Of a DNA stretch of 64,000 nucleotides, positions 46,025-55,315 are shown one piece after another. The number at the start of each line of letters is the position of its first letter. Positions within the stretch are counted from its first letter, which is position 1. The DNA comes from Anaerolineaceae bacterium (lineage in GTDB: Bacteria; Chloroflexota; Anaerolineae; Aggregatilineales; Phototrophicaceae). Under the pieces are notes generated by a model. The model was not told the origin of the DNA and did no database searches. It saw only the letters and a program-made list of their open reading frames with translations. A program made the position numbers and the translations under genes. Location of the stretch: assembly GCA_020634115.1 (NCBI GenBank), contig JACKCH010000016.1:124001-188000 (forward strand), read 5' to 3'.

Positions 46025-46879
46025 ATGTCACCAGAGATTATTTTTGCCTTTTTGGTGCTGTTTATCGTATACCTCGTTTTGCAGGCGCGACATGAAATGC
46101 GCCTCGATAAGGCCGCACGGACTTTTTCGGAACAGCTACAGGCTGCTGCGGACAACCTGCTGGAACTCAAGTACCCGTTGGGCCGGGCGCAGCTTGAGCA
46201 GCCGGGCTATCCACCCGCGCAGCGGCGGCGGCAGGCTGTGTTGGAAGTGACTACCAGGACGGTGGCAGTCCATTGGCGCTCGCTGGAAATGAACGAAGCC
46301 ATAACCTTCTTACCGGACGACCTGCGCTGGTTTGGTCGCCCACATAAGTATACGTCTGGCGATAACGAAATCTGGCTGCACTTCGAGCACGGAGAAACCT
46401 GGTGGCTGCTCAAAATCCGCCTGGGGCGAGAGGCGATGCGACTGTTTGTCCGGGCATTGAAAGCGGCGTCTTCGCCAGAATTGGTGACGGCCTATCGCCG
46501 CCGTCGTCCCTATGTGCATCTCGGCCCGCTGGTTGCCCTACCCGCGACCCAAGATTTACAGGGGGCATGGCACCTGGAAGATGCAGTGGCGCTGTATTTG
46601 ATGCCACGCTACCTGGTGATTATGCGCGGCATGAAGGTTGCGCGGGTGATTGCGCTGGAAGCCATGTCTGAAATCGGGGCGCTGCGACGGCTGGACGCCC
46701 CCGGAGCGGATGGTCTGGTGCGATTTCGAGCGGAACAGGAGCCGTTCGCCTTCGCGCTCAAGCGGTATGAACCGTTTGCTGACTCGCTGGCGCAGTCTGC
46801 TCGTCTTACGCTGGAAGACCCGGTCGAACGCAAGCGGAAGAAACAGGATGATGACGACGCTTATGAGTGGGACGAATAA
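46025..46879 (+). CDS. Membrane-anchored hypothetical protein
   Basis: The 284-residue protein has one N-terminal transmembrane helix (PEIIFAFLVLFIVYLVLQ) followed by a soluble domain of mixed strands and helices (LPLVLEV-type, WLHFEHGETWWLLKIRLGREAM) with an acidic C-terminus. I do not recognise a family. Its end overlaps the following P-loop gene, so the two are coupled. Confidence 0.5.
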   Translation: MSPEIIFAFLVLFIVYLVLQARHEMRLDKAARTFSEQLQAAADNLLELKYPLGRAQLEQPGYPPAQRRRQAVLEVTTRTVAVHWRSLEMNEAITFLPDDLRWFGRPHKYTSGDNEIWLHFEHGETWWLLKIRLGREAMRLFVRALKAASSPELVTAYRRRRPYVHLGPLVALPATQDLQGAWHLEDAVALYLMPRYLVIMRGMKVARVIALEAMSEIGALRRLDAPGADGLVRFRAEQEPFAFALKRYEPFADSLAQSARLTLEDPVERKRKKQDDDDAYEWDE

Positions 46880-47447
46880 CGCTGAATCTTTGCTTCCACT
46901 GCCTGGCGACCGGATTGTCGTGGTAGGGACGAGCGGATCGGGCAAAACTACATTGGCAGGACAGTTGGCTGCTTTGCAGGGCTGCCCGCATATTGAAATG
47001 GACGCTATCCACTGGCAGCCAAACTGGACAGCGACCCCACATGATGAGTTCCGGGTCAGGTTGGCAGCGGTACTGGTTGGCGATAGCTGGGTGGTGGATG
47101 GTAATTACGGGAAGGGTCGCTCTGCACTCTGGTCGCAGGCGGATACGCTTGTCTGGCTGGACTATCCGCTGTGGCTGGTGTTGTGGCGGTTGTTTCGTCG
47201 TACTGTCCGGCGAGTTGTCACGCAGGAAGAGCTATGGAGTGGCAATCGTGAAAACCTGCGCGGTGTTTTCAGCCGGGACTCGATTTTCTTGTGGGCGATT
47301 CAGACGCATCCGCGCCGCCGCCGCGAATACAGTGATTTACCGTATCGTCCAGAGTATGCTCACCTGGTGAAAATTCGCCTGCGCTCACCCCGTCAGACCA
47401 ACGGCTGGCTGGCGAGAATCACAGCAGCTCAGCATGTGGAAAGTTGA
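46848..47447 (+). CDS. P-loop nucleoside/adenylate-kinase-like protein
   Basis: From 46848 (GGAAG upstream) the protein is 199 residues with a Walker A GTSGSGKT, the MDAIHWQPNW segment, and RVVTQEELWSGNREN, as in the topology-modulation (FlaR-like) kinases. These use ATP to phosphorylate an unknown small substrate. It overlaps the previous gene by about 30 bases; other in-frame ATGs at 46851 and 46863 are possible starts. It is followed by a GNAT gene 4 bases later. Confidence 0.75.
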   Translation: MMTTLMSGTNNAESLLPLPGDRIVVVGTSGSGKTTLAGQLAALQGCPHIEMDAIHWQPNWTATPHDEFRVRLAAVLVGDSWVVDGNYGKGRSALWSQADTLVWLDYPLWLVLWRLFRRTVRRVVTQEELWSGNRENLRGVFSRDSIFLWAIQTHPRRRREYSDLPYRPEYAHLVKIRLRSPRQTNGWLARITAAQHVES

Positions 47448-47451
47448 ATAC

Positions 47452-47961
47452 ATGCTTTTTCTAACCGAGGCCGACATTCGTTATAAAGAAACCTACCTGG
47501 AAGCAATCCGTGAGTTCCAGGAGGAAGGGCGCTATCTCGACTGGACTCCACGTGAGATTGCGGCGGATTTTCTGCATTTTGTCCAGACTTTACATGCTTG
47601 CAAAACGTATCCCCGTCCTGGCAGAGTTCCGGAAACGTTCTACTGGTTGATTGATGGAGATACTTTTATTGGCAGGTTGTCGTTGCGCCATGAACTGAAT
47701 GATTCGTTGAATCTGATTGGCGGGCATATCGGCTATGAAATACGTCCATCCATGCGGTTGCGAGGGTATGGCAAGGCGATCTTGCGCCTGGGATTGCATA
47801 AAGTGCGGGAACTTGGGCTGAAACGGGTACTCGTCACGTGTGATGACACCAATATTGGTTCCAGCAAAATCATTGAGGCCAATGGCGGTTTATTGCAGGA
47901 TGTCATCGTTGTTCCCGGCCACTCCGCTCCTGTCCGCCGCTATTGGATTGTCCTGGCATGA
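47452..47961 (+). CDS. GNAT-family N-acetyltransferase
   Basis: The start at 47452 (GGAAAG upstream) gives a 169-residue protein with the GNAT loop (GYEIRPSMRLRGYGKAIL) near residue 102 and a final NIGSSKIIEANGG helix typical of RimJ/RimL and spermidine acetyltransferase relatives. The frame is open from 47434. It follows the P-loop gene closely, suggesting a joint transcript. The substrate is unknown. Confidence 0.75.
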   Translation: MLFLTEADIRYKETYLEAIREFQEEGRYLDWTPREIAADFLHFVQTLHACKTYPRPGRVPETFYWLIDGDTFIGRLSLRHELNDSLNLIGGHIGYEIRPSMRLRGYGKAILRLGLHKVRELGLKRVLVTCDDTNIGSSKIIEANGGLLQDVIVVPGHSAPVRRYWIVLA

Positions 47962-48107
47962 CCACTCTATTTCTTGCCGCTGAATGCGTTCCCAGACGTC
48001 ACAAGACTGTTGAGTGTGTGTTACTGAATTGAGGATTTTAGAGTTTTGGTGTCAAAAAACAAATTATTTTTTTGAAAATTTTTCATCTTATCTTACTTGA
48101 GTTGACG

Positions 48108-48113
48108 TATAAT
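48108..48113 (+). promoter_or_regulatory. -10 box upstream of the response regulator
   Basis: TATAAT at 48108-48113 in a 255-bp AT-rich gap (47962-48216). The -35 is weak. No other feature is clear in the gap. Confidence 0.4.
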
Positions 48114-48216
48114 GAAAAATAGCGAAGCCAAAAGGCACTATTCATTATTTTTATTTCCTTTTGGTTTATACGTAACCTTATCCATAATCATCTGATGAGT
48201 GTTGCCAGAGGTCTTT

Positions 48217-48615
48217 ATGCCAGACTCCGATTTAGCTGCAAAGAAGGTATTGATTGTTGACGATGAAGATATGACTCGCGTGCTGCTCAGTCGCGTGATC
48301 GAGCGCATTAAAGCTGTCAAATTGGAAATCCTTCTGGCAGAAGATGGTGAAGAAGCCATTCAGATCGCTCTTGAAGAGCACCCGGAACTTATTCTGTTGG
48401 ATGTGTTGATGCCTAAAATGAACGGGTATGATGTCTGCCAGCGTATTCGCCAACAATCAGACTACACCCCCTACATCATCATTCTCACTGCACGCGGCGA
48501 CTACACGACCAATAGAGAACAAGCCGTGGCGACGGGGGCGAACGATTTTATGACCAAGCCCTTTAAGCCATCTCACCTGATCAGCCAGTTAAGTGCTGTC
48601 TGGGAGCGGATCTAG
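48217..48615 (+). CDS. Response regulator, single receiver domain
   Basis: From the ATG at 48217 (AGAGG upstream) the protein is 132 residues, a stand-alone receiver: DDE at 15-17, phospho-acceptor Asp62 in LLDVLMPKMNGYD, Thr91 in ILTARGDY and Lys114 in MTKPFKP. No output domain. It precedes a GAF-containing kinase on the same strand and probably receives its phosphate. Confidence 0.85.
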   Translation: MPDSDLAAKKVLIVDDEDMTRVLLSRVIERIKAVKLEILLAEDGEEAIQIALEEHPELILLDVLMPKMNGYDVCQRIRQQSDYTPYIIILTARGDYTTNREQAVATGANDFMTKPFKPSHLISQLSAVWERI

Positions 48616-48682
48616 CGTGGTGAGGGTTGTTTTGGGAGGAATTACCAATTGTGTCCGTTGACTTATTGATTGCGATTATCTG

Positions 48683-50233
48683 ATGAATAACATGGTTTCT
48701 AACGCATTTCAGCCCAGAGTGGAAGACATCCACGAGTATCTAACTCAATCGACGGTAGAAAAAATACTCACTTCGTTTGAAGCGGCTTTCGACCTGCAAA
48801 ACAATGTGGTGGTTCTTGACTCTGAAGGGCGGGACTTTTACGGCAAGTCGGTGCCTAAAGGTGCGGACTTCCAGTATGAAACGCTCAATGTAGACCACTC
48901 TACCATTGGCACAGTGGGGCTGCCGCTGATTGACGGTGCAAAATCTACACTCTTGCTGAGGCATCTTAAGACGGTGCTGGAGGCCCTGGCAGTGGAAACC
49001 TGGCGGCAACGGCAGTTGAGCACTGAGGCGTTGGAACGCTATGAAGAGATCAACCTGGTGTACGATCTGGGGGCGATCCTCAGCCGGGCGCTGCCTCTGG
49101 AAAAGATCATGGACGCCGTATTGATTGCCATTAATGATATTATCCAGGCCGAAGCTGGGGCGATTTACGTCTGGGATGAGGGTGAATCCTCGCTTGCTCC
49201 CGCCAGTTTTTTGCCGGAGGATACCGCTCCTGAATTCTGGATGGGACGGGTACGTGAACTGGCGTTGAGTACCCTCTATGCTTACGACGATGCGCAGATT
49301 TTTGACTCTGACCAGGTGTTATGCGCGCCGCTGCGTCATGATGAAGAACGGTTGGGTGCGTTGGTGCTGCTGTATGAGCGCCCTGGCGAGTCCTTTAATG
49401 CCGATGATGTGCGCCTGTTGAATACCCTCACACACCATACCGCGCTGTTTATTCATGCGGCGCGGCTGTTAAGCCAGTTGCAGAAGCGTACGAGTGACCT
49501 GGAACACACCTTGAAGGAATTGCAGTCCACACAAGAAAAACTCAGCCGGGCGGAGCGGTTAAGTCTGATTGGTCAGACGATGAGCAGTCTGGTGCATGAT
49601 ATGAAAAATCCGCTGGCGATTATTCTGGGATACGCCGGGATTCTGCAGGAAGAAAACGTCACTTTCGAGGAGCGGAAGGCCTTCGCTGACCAGATTATCA
49701 CGTATGTGAATATGTTTTCCTCAATGTCCCAGGAAATTCTGGACTACACCCTGGGCGATGAGAATGTAAAGAAATCGCCGATACCGGTGAATTTGTTCCT
49801 GCGGAATGTCAATGACCTGCTGCTGCCACCAGGATTGGAACGCCCGGTGAAAATCTTGATCGAAAATGCAACTCCTGCTGATACGATGGTTAGCATTGAC
49901 GCACAGCGGTTCTCACGGGTTTTCCAAAACCTGGTGAATAATGCGGTAGACGCCATTGAGGGTAAGGGTGGTACACAGGTTGTTGTCCGGGCAGAACTGA
50001 GCAAAGACAAAGTTCTGTTTTCGGTGACTGATGATGGCCCCGGCGTGCCAGCGGACATTGTCGCCACGATGTTTGAACCCTTTGTGACATTTGGCAAACA
50101 GCATGGTACCGGGCTAGGGTTGGCAATTGTCAGCCACATCCTGGCTATACATGGCGGCGACATCCGGTATGAAACCGCTCCTGATGGTGGCGCCCGTTTT
50201 GTTTTTAGTATCCCGCGACATAACCCGCTTTAG
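48683..50233 (+). CDS. GAF sensor histidine kinase
   Basis: The 516-residue protein has an N-terminal region with a GAF-like fold (about 20-110), a second GAF (about 130-265; FDSDQVLCAPLRHDEE and LNTLTHHTALF), a coiled coil, and HisKA with SLVHDMKNPLAIILG (His305), plus HATPase motifs NLVNNAVDAIEG, DDGPGVP and GTGLGLAI. No transmembrane segment. It lies just after the response regulator at 48217 and is probably its kinase. The signal is unknown. Confidence 0.85.
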   Translation: MNNMVSNAFQPRVEDIHEYLTQSTVEKILTSFEAAFDLQNNVVVLDSEGRDFYGKSVPKGADFQYETLNVDHSTIGTVGLPLIDGAKSTLLLRHLKTVLEALAVETWRQRQLSTEALERYEEINLVYDLGAILSRALPLEKIMDAVLIAINDIIQAEAGAIYVWDEGESSLAPASFLPEDTAPEFWMGRVRELALSTLYAYDDAQIFDSDQVLCAPLRHDEERLGALVLLYERPGESFNADDVRLLNTLTHHTALFIHAARLLSQLQKRTSDLEHTLKELQSTQEKLSRAERLSLIGQTMSSLVHDMKNPLAIILGYAGILQEENVTFEERKAFADQIITYVNMFSSMSQEILDYTLGDENVKKSPIPVNLFLRNVNDLLLPPGLERPVKILIENATPADTMVSIDAQRFSRVFQNLVNNAVDAIEGKGGTQVVVRAELSKDKVLFSVTDDGPGVPADIVATMFEPFVTFGKQHGTGLGLAIVSHILAIHGGDIRYETAPDGGARFVFSIPRHNPL

Positions 50234-50249
50234 AGCTATGTCAGTCCGG

Positions 50250-50957
50250 TTAGGTTCGTCCGAAGATTTCCAGACTCACGCCAGAAATCGCGGTGGCGTT
50301 TGGTGAGGCCAAAAACAGGATCGCCTGGGCGATTTCCTCTGGTTGTACCCACTTGGTGAAGTCTGCTTGGGGCATGGCTTCCCGGTTTTGTGGGGTGTCA
50401 ATTGTGCCAGGAACAACCGCATTGACGTTAATCCCCAGGCCGCGTAATTCCAGAGCCATACTTTCGATGATCCGCTGGGCAGCGGCTTTACTGGCTGAAT
50501 ACGCGGCGGATTTTGCCGTGCTTTTGTTAGCATTCCGCGCCAGAATTCCCACGATTTTGCCCTGAATGTTGTTTTCAACCATATAACGCGCCACCCGGCC
50601 AGCGGTGATATAGAGTGAACGGGCATTCAGAGTCATCATTTTGTCCCAGACATCCAGCCCGCTTTCATGCACCGGCTTGCCCATCGCAAATCCGCCGACA
50701 GTGTGCACCAGAATGTCCATCTGCCCGGCCTCAAGAAGGATTTTCTGTACGGCAGTTTCTACGCTATCCAGATCGGTGACATCCGCCATGACCGCGATGC
50801 CCTTGAGTTCTGTCGCCAATGATTGAACATCGGCTTCGTTGCGTCCCACCAGGACGACCTGTGCTCCCTCAGCGGCGAACAGCCGGGACACGGCCTGCCC
50901 AACATTCCCATTTGCACCGGTTACAACAGCGACTTTACCCTCTAGCACTCCTGACAT
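50250..50957 (-). CDS. SDR-family oxidoreductase
   Basis: The 235-residue protein has the TGANGNVG cofactor loop, Arg after strand 2 (VGRNE, so NADPH is likely), and YSASK. At the usual catalytic Ser position the sequence reads ILARNANKS, so the Ser is replaced by Ala; this is seen in some SDR subgroups. It converges with the GAF kinase gene. The substrate is unknown. Confidence 0.78.
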   Translation of the reverse strand: MSGVLEGKVAVVTGANGNVGQAVSRLFAAEGAQVVLVGRNEADVQSLATELKGIAVMADVTDLDSVETAVQKILLEAGQMDILVHTVGGFAMGKPVHESGLDVWDKMMTLNARSLYITAGRVARYMVENNIQGKIVGILARNANKSTAKSAAYSASKAAAQRIIESMALELRGLGINVNAVVPGTIDTPQNREAMPQADFTKWVQPEEIAQAILFLASPNATAISGVSLEIFGRT

Positions 50958-51141
50958 CTTAGCCCTCTCTCAAACCATTCCTCACAATACTGAGTGAAAT
51001 TTTATCACGGTGAAGGGTGCTGTTGCCATAGTCCCCGTGCAATGCTCTGTTCGGTGGGCAGATGGTCTGCCTGGATTTTCTTTCCGGCACGGGCTGTGGA
51101 ATAATTCGTTTCACCATTGTACGACGCATCAGGGAAATCTT

Positions 51142-51522
51142 ATGAACACACAATTAGACCACTGCGTGATTCACGTATCTGACTGGGACATATCGAACCG
51201 GTTTTACCGGGATGTCATGGGCGCGGAACTGATCCCCAGAGGCAATGGGTGGGCTTATCGCTTTGGAGTTGTGCAGCTCAATTGCCACGGCCCGGGCGTG
51301 GAGGCTGTACCTGTCGCTCGCCAGCCCGTGATGCCGGGTAACAGCGACCTGTGTTTCGTGTGGGATGGTGCAATTGCTGGAGCGATGGCGCATCTTCAGC
51401 AACAGGGTGTCGCTGTCGAATTAGGGCCGGTGGTACGCAACGGCGCACAGGGCAGGGGGCAGAGCGTCTATTTTCGAGATCCTGATGGCTCACTGTTGGA
51501 GTTCATCAGTTATCACGAATGA
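51142..51522 (+). CDS. VOC/glyoxalase-fold protein
   Basis: From the ATG at 51142 (AGGGAAA upstream) the protein is 126 residues with the VOC pattern: LDHCVIHVSDWDISNRFYRDVMG, FGVVQLN, a second half with SDLCFVW, and YFRDPDGSLLEFI. The first-half His and the last-half Glu are typical metal ligands. It may be a glyoxalase, dioxygenase or resistance protein. The substrate is unknown. Confidence 0.75.
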   Translation: MNTQLDHCVIHVSDWDISNRFYRDVMGAELIPRGNGWAYRFGVVQLNCHGPGVEAVPVARQPVMPGNSDLCFVWDGAIAGAMAHLQQQGVAVELGPVVRNGAQGRGQSVYFRDPDGSLLEFISYHE

Positions 51523-51536
51523 TCTGTGTCAGACAC

Positions 51537-53114
51537 CTATGCCACCATGACGGGTTCGGATGTTTTGGTGACCGGCAGCGTGAAAACAAATGATGAGCCC
51601 TTGCCCGGTTCGCTCTCAACCCAGATTTGTCCGCCATGCGCTTCCACCGCTAACCGGCAGAACGCCAGCCCCAGCCCGATTCCTTTCGGCACATCGGTAT
51701 ACTTCACACGACTGAATTTGTCGAAAATCTGGCGCTGCATGTGGGTGGGAATCCCTGGCCCCGAGTCCACCACACTGACCTGTACGGAATCATCCATCAG
51801 GCGAGCGCCCAACCGAATAAAACCGCCTGGTGGCGAGTATTTCAATGCGTTTTCCATCAGGTTTGTGACCACGCGCAGAATCATATCCGCATCCACTTCG
51901 ACAAACGGCAGTTCATCATTCAATTCAAACGTGAGCCGCTGGTTGCCTTCGGTGGCGAGTGGCTGGATAAGCTGCGCGGCGGAGGCCAACAGATTGTGCA
52001 TGGAGGTTGGCTTGGGGTCGAGAATTGCTTTCCCGGCTTCCAACCGCTGGATGTCCAGTAGGCTTTCAATCATGCGCGAAAGCTGACGGGTGCTGCGCAG
52101 TCCCACCTGGAGCAGGTCCAGCACGATGGGCTGGTTGTGATTCGATAAAAAGCGCCCTAAGGAGGTGAGGCTGCCGTAAACCGTGTGCAGCGGCCCGCGC
52201 AGGTCATGATAGACCATCGCGGTCAGGTCCTGCCGGAGTTGGTCGAGCTCGAGTTGGGTCGTGATGTCCTGTTCGACCCAGGCAATCACGTCATGGTCAT
52301 TCAGGAAAACGCGCTGCGCCCGTACCAGCACGGGTATGTCCGTCCCGTCGGAACGCCAGGCAGCCGTGCGAAACTCGACTTCGTCGCCGGATTTCAGTGA
52401 GTTGAATCGGTTGTTGCCGATTGGCCCCGTTCCCATTCGATGGATCGCAGTGATTGGCAGTCGCAGAAGCTGCTCCCGTCGGTAGTCCAGGAACTCGGCG
52501 GCCTTTCGATTGGCGTCAACGATATAACCGTCCAGATCGGTTACAATGATGGGGACAACTGCGCCCTCAAATAGCCACTGGAAGCGCGTTTCATCCCTGG
52601 GGGAAATGTTGAAGACCAGGGCGTTCCCCACCAGTGCCGAAACCAGGTTCGATACCGCTTCCAGCAGGTGAACAGTCGTGTCGTCAAAGGCGTCAATCTC
52701 TTTGTGCATAAAGAGCATCACACCATACATCTGACCGCCTTTGCTCAACGGTATCCCGACCGCAGAACCAGTCTGTGGCAAGTCCGGCAGGCTGCTGGTT
52801 TGCCAACGTGGGTCGGTAGTGATGTCGCGTGCGATGATGATCCGCTGGGCGAACTGCACATACCCAATCAGTCCGCGCTGGACGAACTCCCGCCAGGCCT
52901 CTCGGTTATCGGTGCGAGTCCCTGCCCGCAGCGCGAAAATTTCTCCTGGCCGATCATCTTGATGAAATGTCACCACACAGCCATCCTGCGCGTTTAAAAC
53001 GCGGGCGCTTGAATGCAGCGTGGTTTGCAGGACAATAGGAATGCTGGAGTCCGCTTGTTGAAGGGCGTTTGTCAACCGGTATAGGAAATCAAGTCTTTGG
53101 TGTTCGCTTAACAT
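51537..53114 (-). CDS. GAF-PAS sensor histidine kinase
   Basis: The 525-residue protein has GAF (about 10-165), PAS (about 180-285; LFEGAVVPIIVTDLDGYI), then HisKA with MVYHDLRGPLHTV (His303) and HATPase with NLMENALKYSPPGG, DSGPGIP and GIGLGLAF. No transmembrane region. Transcribed opposite the VOC gene. Orphan kinase. Confidence 0.85.
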   Translation of the reverse strand: MLSEHQRLDFLYRLTNALQQADSSIPIVLQTTLHSSARVLNAQDGCVVTFHQDDRPGEIFALRAGTRTDNREAWREFVQRGLIGYVQFAQRIIIARDITTDPRWQTSSLPDLPQTGSAVGIPLSKGGQMYGVMLFMHKEIDAFDDTTVHLLEAVSNLVSALVGNALVFNISPRDETRFQWLFEGAVVPIIVTDLDGYIVDANRKAAEFLDYRREQLLRLPITAIHRMGTGPIGNNRFNSLKSGDEVEFRTAAWRSDGTDIPVLVRAQRVFLNDHDVIAWVEQDITTQLELDQLRQDLTAMVYHDLRGPLHTVYGSLTSLGRFLSNHNQPIVLDLLQVGLRSTRQLSRMIESLLDIQRLEAGKAILDPKPTSMHNLLASAAQLIQPLATEGNQRLTFELNDELPFVEVDADMILRVVTNLMENALKYSPPGGFIRLGARLMDDSVQVSVVDSGPGIPTHMQRQIFDKFSRVKYTDVPKGIGLGLAFCRLAVEAHGGQIWVESEPGKGSSFVFTLPVTKTSEPVMVA

Positions 53115-53316
53115 GCATTCTCTTTGAAGATCACTCTACACCGCATATAATCCTCTCTAGTGTACATGACAATTTGTTGACAAATATCGAAAAAATGTGA
53201 ATTCCGAGCTAAATTTTGCGGGTAATTGGTACTACTGGGCGTCCCAAAGCTTATACATCCCTTTCTCCGCACTGCGCTATAATGTCATTAAGCCAGGTTT
53301 GTAACAGAGGTGAAAG

Positions 53317-53997
53317 ATGCGCTTTGAAGACCTGAATTGGATGGATGTTGAGCGATACTTGGAACAGGATGATCGTGTTATTCTCGTCACTGGGGCGACG
53401 GAGCAGCACGCCTACCTCAGTCTGCTCACCGATATTCTGATTCCCTCCAAAATCGCGCAGGCAGCAGCAGAGCGAGAAAATGTGCTGGTTGCGCCGGCGT
53501 TTAACTTTGGCATCAGCCGCTTTTTTGCGGATTTCCCCGGTACGATCAGTATCACGCGCCACACTTTTAACCGGGTGATCGCTGAGATATTCGAGTCGCT
53601 GCTTCATCAGGGTTTCCGCCGGTTCTTCTTCCTCAACGGGCATGGCGGTAATCAGCTCCCCGCACCGCTTGAAATCTTTTTGGAAGATGATGAAGTTCAG
53701 GTTCAATGGTATGATTGGTGGCGGAGCGATATTGTGCGGGCTTTTGAGGCGCACCACGGCCTGAAATTCAACCATGCGAACTGGGGGGAAAACTTCCCCT
53801 TTAACCGGGTGGCGGAAAGTCCATCAGATGCTAAGCCGGATGTGGGTTTCTACAATATTGATCGCTCTCAACCAGTGGTACGACAGCATCTCGGCGATGG
53901 TAATTTCGGCGGGATGTACCAGGTCAGCGATGAGTTGATGAACGAACTCTTTCATCTGGTTGTGGATGATGTTGCCCAGCGGTTACGCTGGCCGTAA
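53317..53997 (+). CDS. Creatininase-family amidohydrolase
   Basis: The 226-residue protein has GATEQHAYLSLLTD near residue 26 (metal-ligand pattern E-x-H...D), SISITRHTFNRVI and FFLNGHGGN near 110. This is the creatininase/mycofactocin MftE-type fold, a metal-dependent amidohydrolase. The 'HGPHLP' block is altered (HAYLSL) but the Glu, His and Asp ligands remain. The substrate is unknown. The 200-bp gap upstream holds nothing recognisable. Confidence 0.75.
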   Translation: MRFEDLNWMDVERYLEQDDRVILVTGATEQHAYLSLLTDILIPSKIAQAAAERENVLVAPAFNFGISRFFADFPGTISITRHTFNRVIAEIFESLLHQGFRRFFFLNGHGGNQLPAPLEIFLEDDEVQVQWYDWWRSDIVRAFEAHHGLKFNHANWGENFPFNRVAESPSDAKPDVGFYNIDRSQPVVRQHLGDGNFGGMYQVSDELMNELFHLVVDDVAQRLRWP

Positions 53998-54046
53998 TGA
54001 ATCGTCTGTCCATTCGACGCCTTTGGCCTGCATTTAGGGGAACAGC

Positions 54047-54574
54047 ATGTGTGAGAGTTTCATTTTTTTCGCCGGGTTATACTATGTATTCACCGGGCGT
54101 GTTCGTATCGGCCAACGGGTGGTCATCGGCAACCGGGCGCGGTTGGTCGGTGGGGCGCTGATACTCCCGTTAGTTGTTGATATTATTATGATTTTTGTCC
54201 TGAGCCTGAATCCCGAATTCTCCCAGGCTTTGCAAAACCTCGATATGGATGCGCTGAGTTCGGTGGCGACGGTAGAGGTGCTGCTGGTTTTCGCGGCGCT
54301 GATTGCCGCAGCGGTTCTGGTGTTGACCGCGCCGGAATCCGAGATCACCTCGACAAAGCGAAAGAGGATGCCGTATGATGCCTCAACCCCACAACCGGCG
54401 ACTTTCCCCAGTGTTCTGACAGTAGACGAAGCCGCCCGCTATCTGCGGATTTCTGAGAGCGATGTGCTGCAACTGATAGATGAGGGGCGCATTACGGCAG
54501 CGCGGATTGGCGGTGACTACCGTATTGCGCGGGTGGTGCTGGATGAACTATTGCAACCGGGCGATCTGTCTTAA
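54047..54574 (+). CDS. Membrane protein fused to excisionase-type HTH
   Basis: The 175-residue protein has two or three membrane helices (about 35-55 and 78-95) and a C-terminal HTH_17/excisionase-like domain (SVLTVDEAARYLRISESDVLQLIDEGRITAARIGGDYR) that normally binds DNA in phage excisionases and MerR relatives. AGGGG precedes the ATG. It converges with the TetR gene with a 4-base overlap. A membrane-tethered DNA-binding protein is inferred, but HTH domains can also serve as protein-interaction modules. Confidence 0.65.
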   Translation: MCESFIFFAGLYYVFTGRVRIGQRVVIGNRARLVGGALILPLVVDIIMIFVLSLNPEFSQALQNLDMDALSSVATVEVLLVFAALIAAAVLVLTAPESEITSTKRKRMPYDASTPQPATFPSVLTVDEAARYLRISESDVLQLIDEGRITAARIGGDYRIARVVLDELLQPGDLS

Positions 54575-55179
54575 CTGGCATCCGGCGTGATCCCCAGGCT
54601 CCACAACATACCTTGCGCGCTGGACTTATAATGGAGTTTTGCCATTTCTGTTGGGGAGTAGGGCATTCCGTTTTCCAACCACCAACTGAGCGTGCCAATC
54701 AGCGCCCCGGCTTCTCGGTAGGTGATAATATCCACCGGCACATTCGGCACATATTCCGTAGGATAACAGATTTCAATGTGGTGGCGGAACACGCCTGCTA
54801 GGTAGTCCTGAACGCGGATGATAAAGGCCGCTACGCCACGTCTGCCAAGCATTACCCGGTAGAAATCTGCGAATTCGGCTACGTGCTGGAAAGCCACTAA
54901 CTCCATCGGGTTGCCGTCCGTCATCAATCCCTCTGGCGTGATTTCTCCGATCCGGGCGTTCAGGTCGTCATACACCTCTTCCAGGCTGGTGAGCAGCAAT
55001 TCCTCTTTGTCTCTGTAATGTAGGTAAAAGGTAGGGCGGCTGACATTTGCCCGGTCTGTGATGTCCTGAATCGAGATCGTGTCATACCCCTTTTCAACGA
55101 TCAATGCCATGAGTGCATCGCGCAGATATTGGCGGGTGCGTTGTTTGCGCCGGTCAATTTTTTCACTGGTTTCATTCAT
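54571..55179 (-). CDS. TetR-family regulator
   Basis: The 202-residue protein has the N-terminal TetR HTH (ALIVEKGYDTISIQDITD, ANVSRPTFYLHYRDKEEL). Its gene is divergent from the P450 gene with 136 bases between, containing TTGTACAA at 55258-55265 and a TTGACA at 55225. It likely represses itself and the P450 in response to a ligand. Confidence 0.82.
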   Translation of the reverse strand: MNETSEKIDRRKQRTRQYLRDALMALIVEKGYDTISIQDITDRANVSRPTFYLHYRDKEELLLTSLEEVYDDLNARIGEITPEGLMTDGNPMELVAFQHVAEFADFYRVMLGRRGVAAFIIRVQDYLAGVFRHHIEICYPTEYVPNVPVDIITYREAGALIGTLSWWLENGMPYSPTEMAKLHYKSSAQGMLWSLGITPDAS

Positions 55180-55257
55180 TGGTGAACGCCTGTCTATTAT
55201 GCTACACGATGAGAAATCTGGTTGTTGACAGCATCCTCAGTTTGTTTATCCTGTATA

Positions 55258-55265
55258 TTGTACAA
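55258..55265. promoter_or_regulatory. Palindromic TTGTACAA in the TetR-P450 gap
   Basis: An 8-bp palindrome lies between the divergent start codons, in an AT-rich stretch that includes TATATT. It is a candidate operator for the TetR protein. A second copy was not found, so confidence is low. Confidence 0.35.
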
Positions 55266-55315
55266 CAAATCGTCAAATAAGCGACACTGTGTAAAATGTA
55301 GTAGGGGTAATATCT

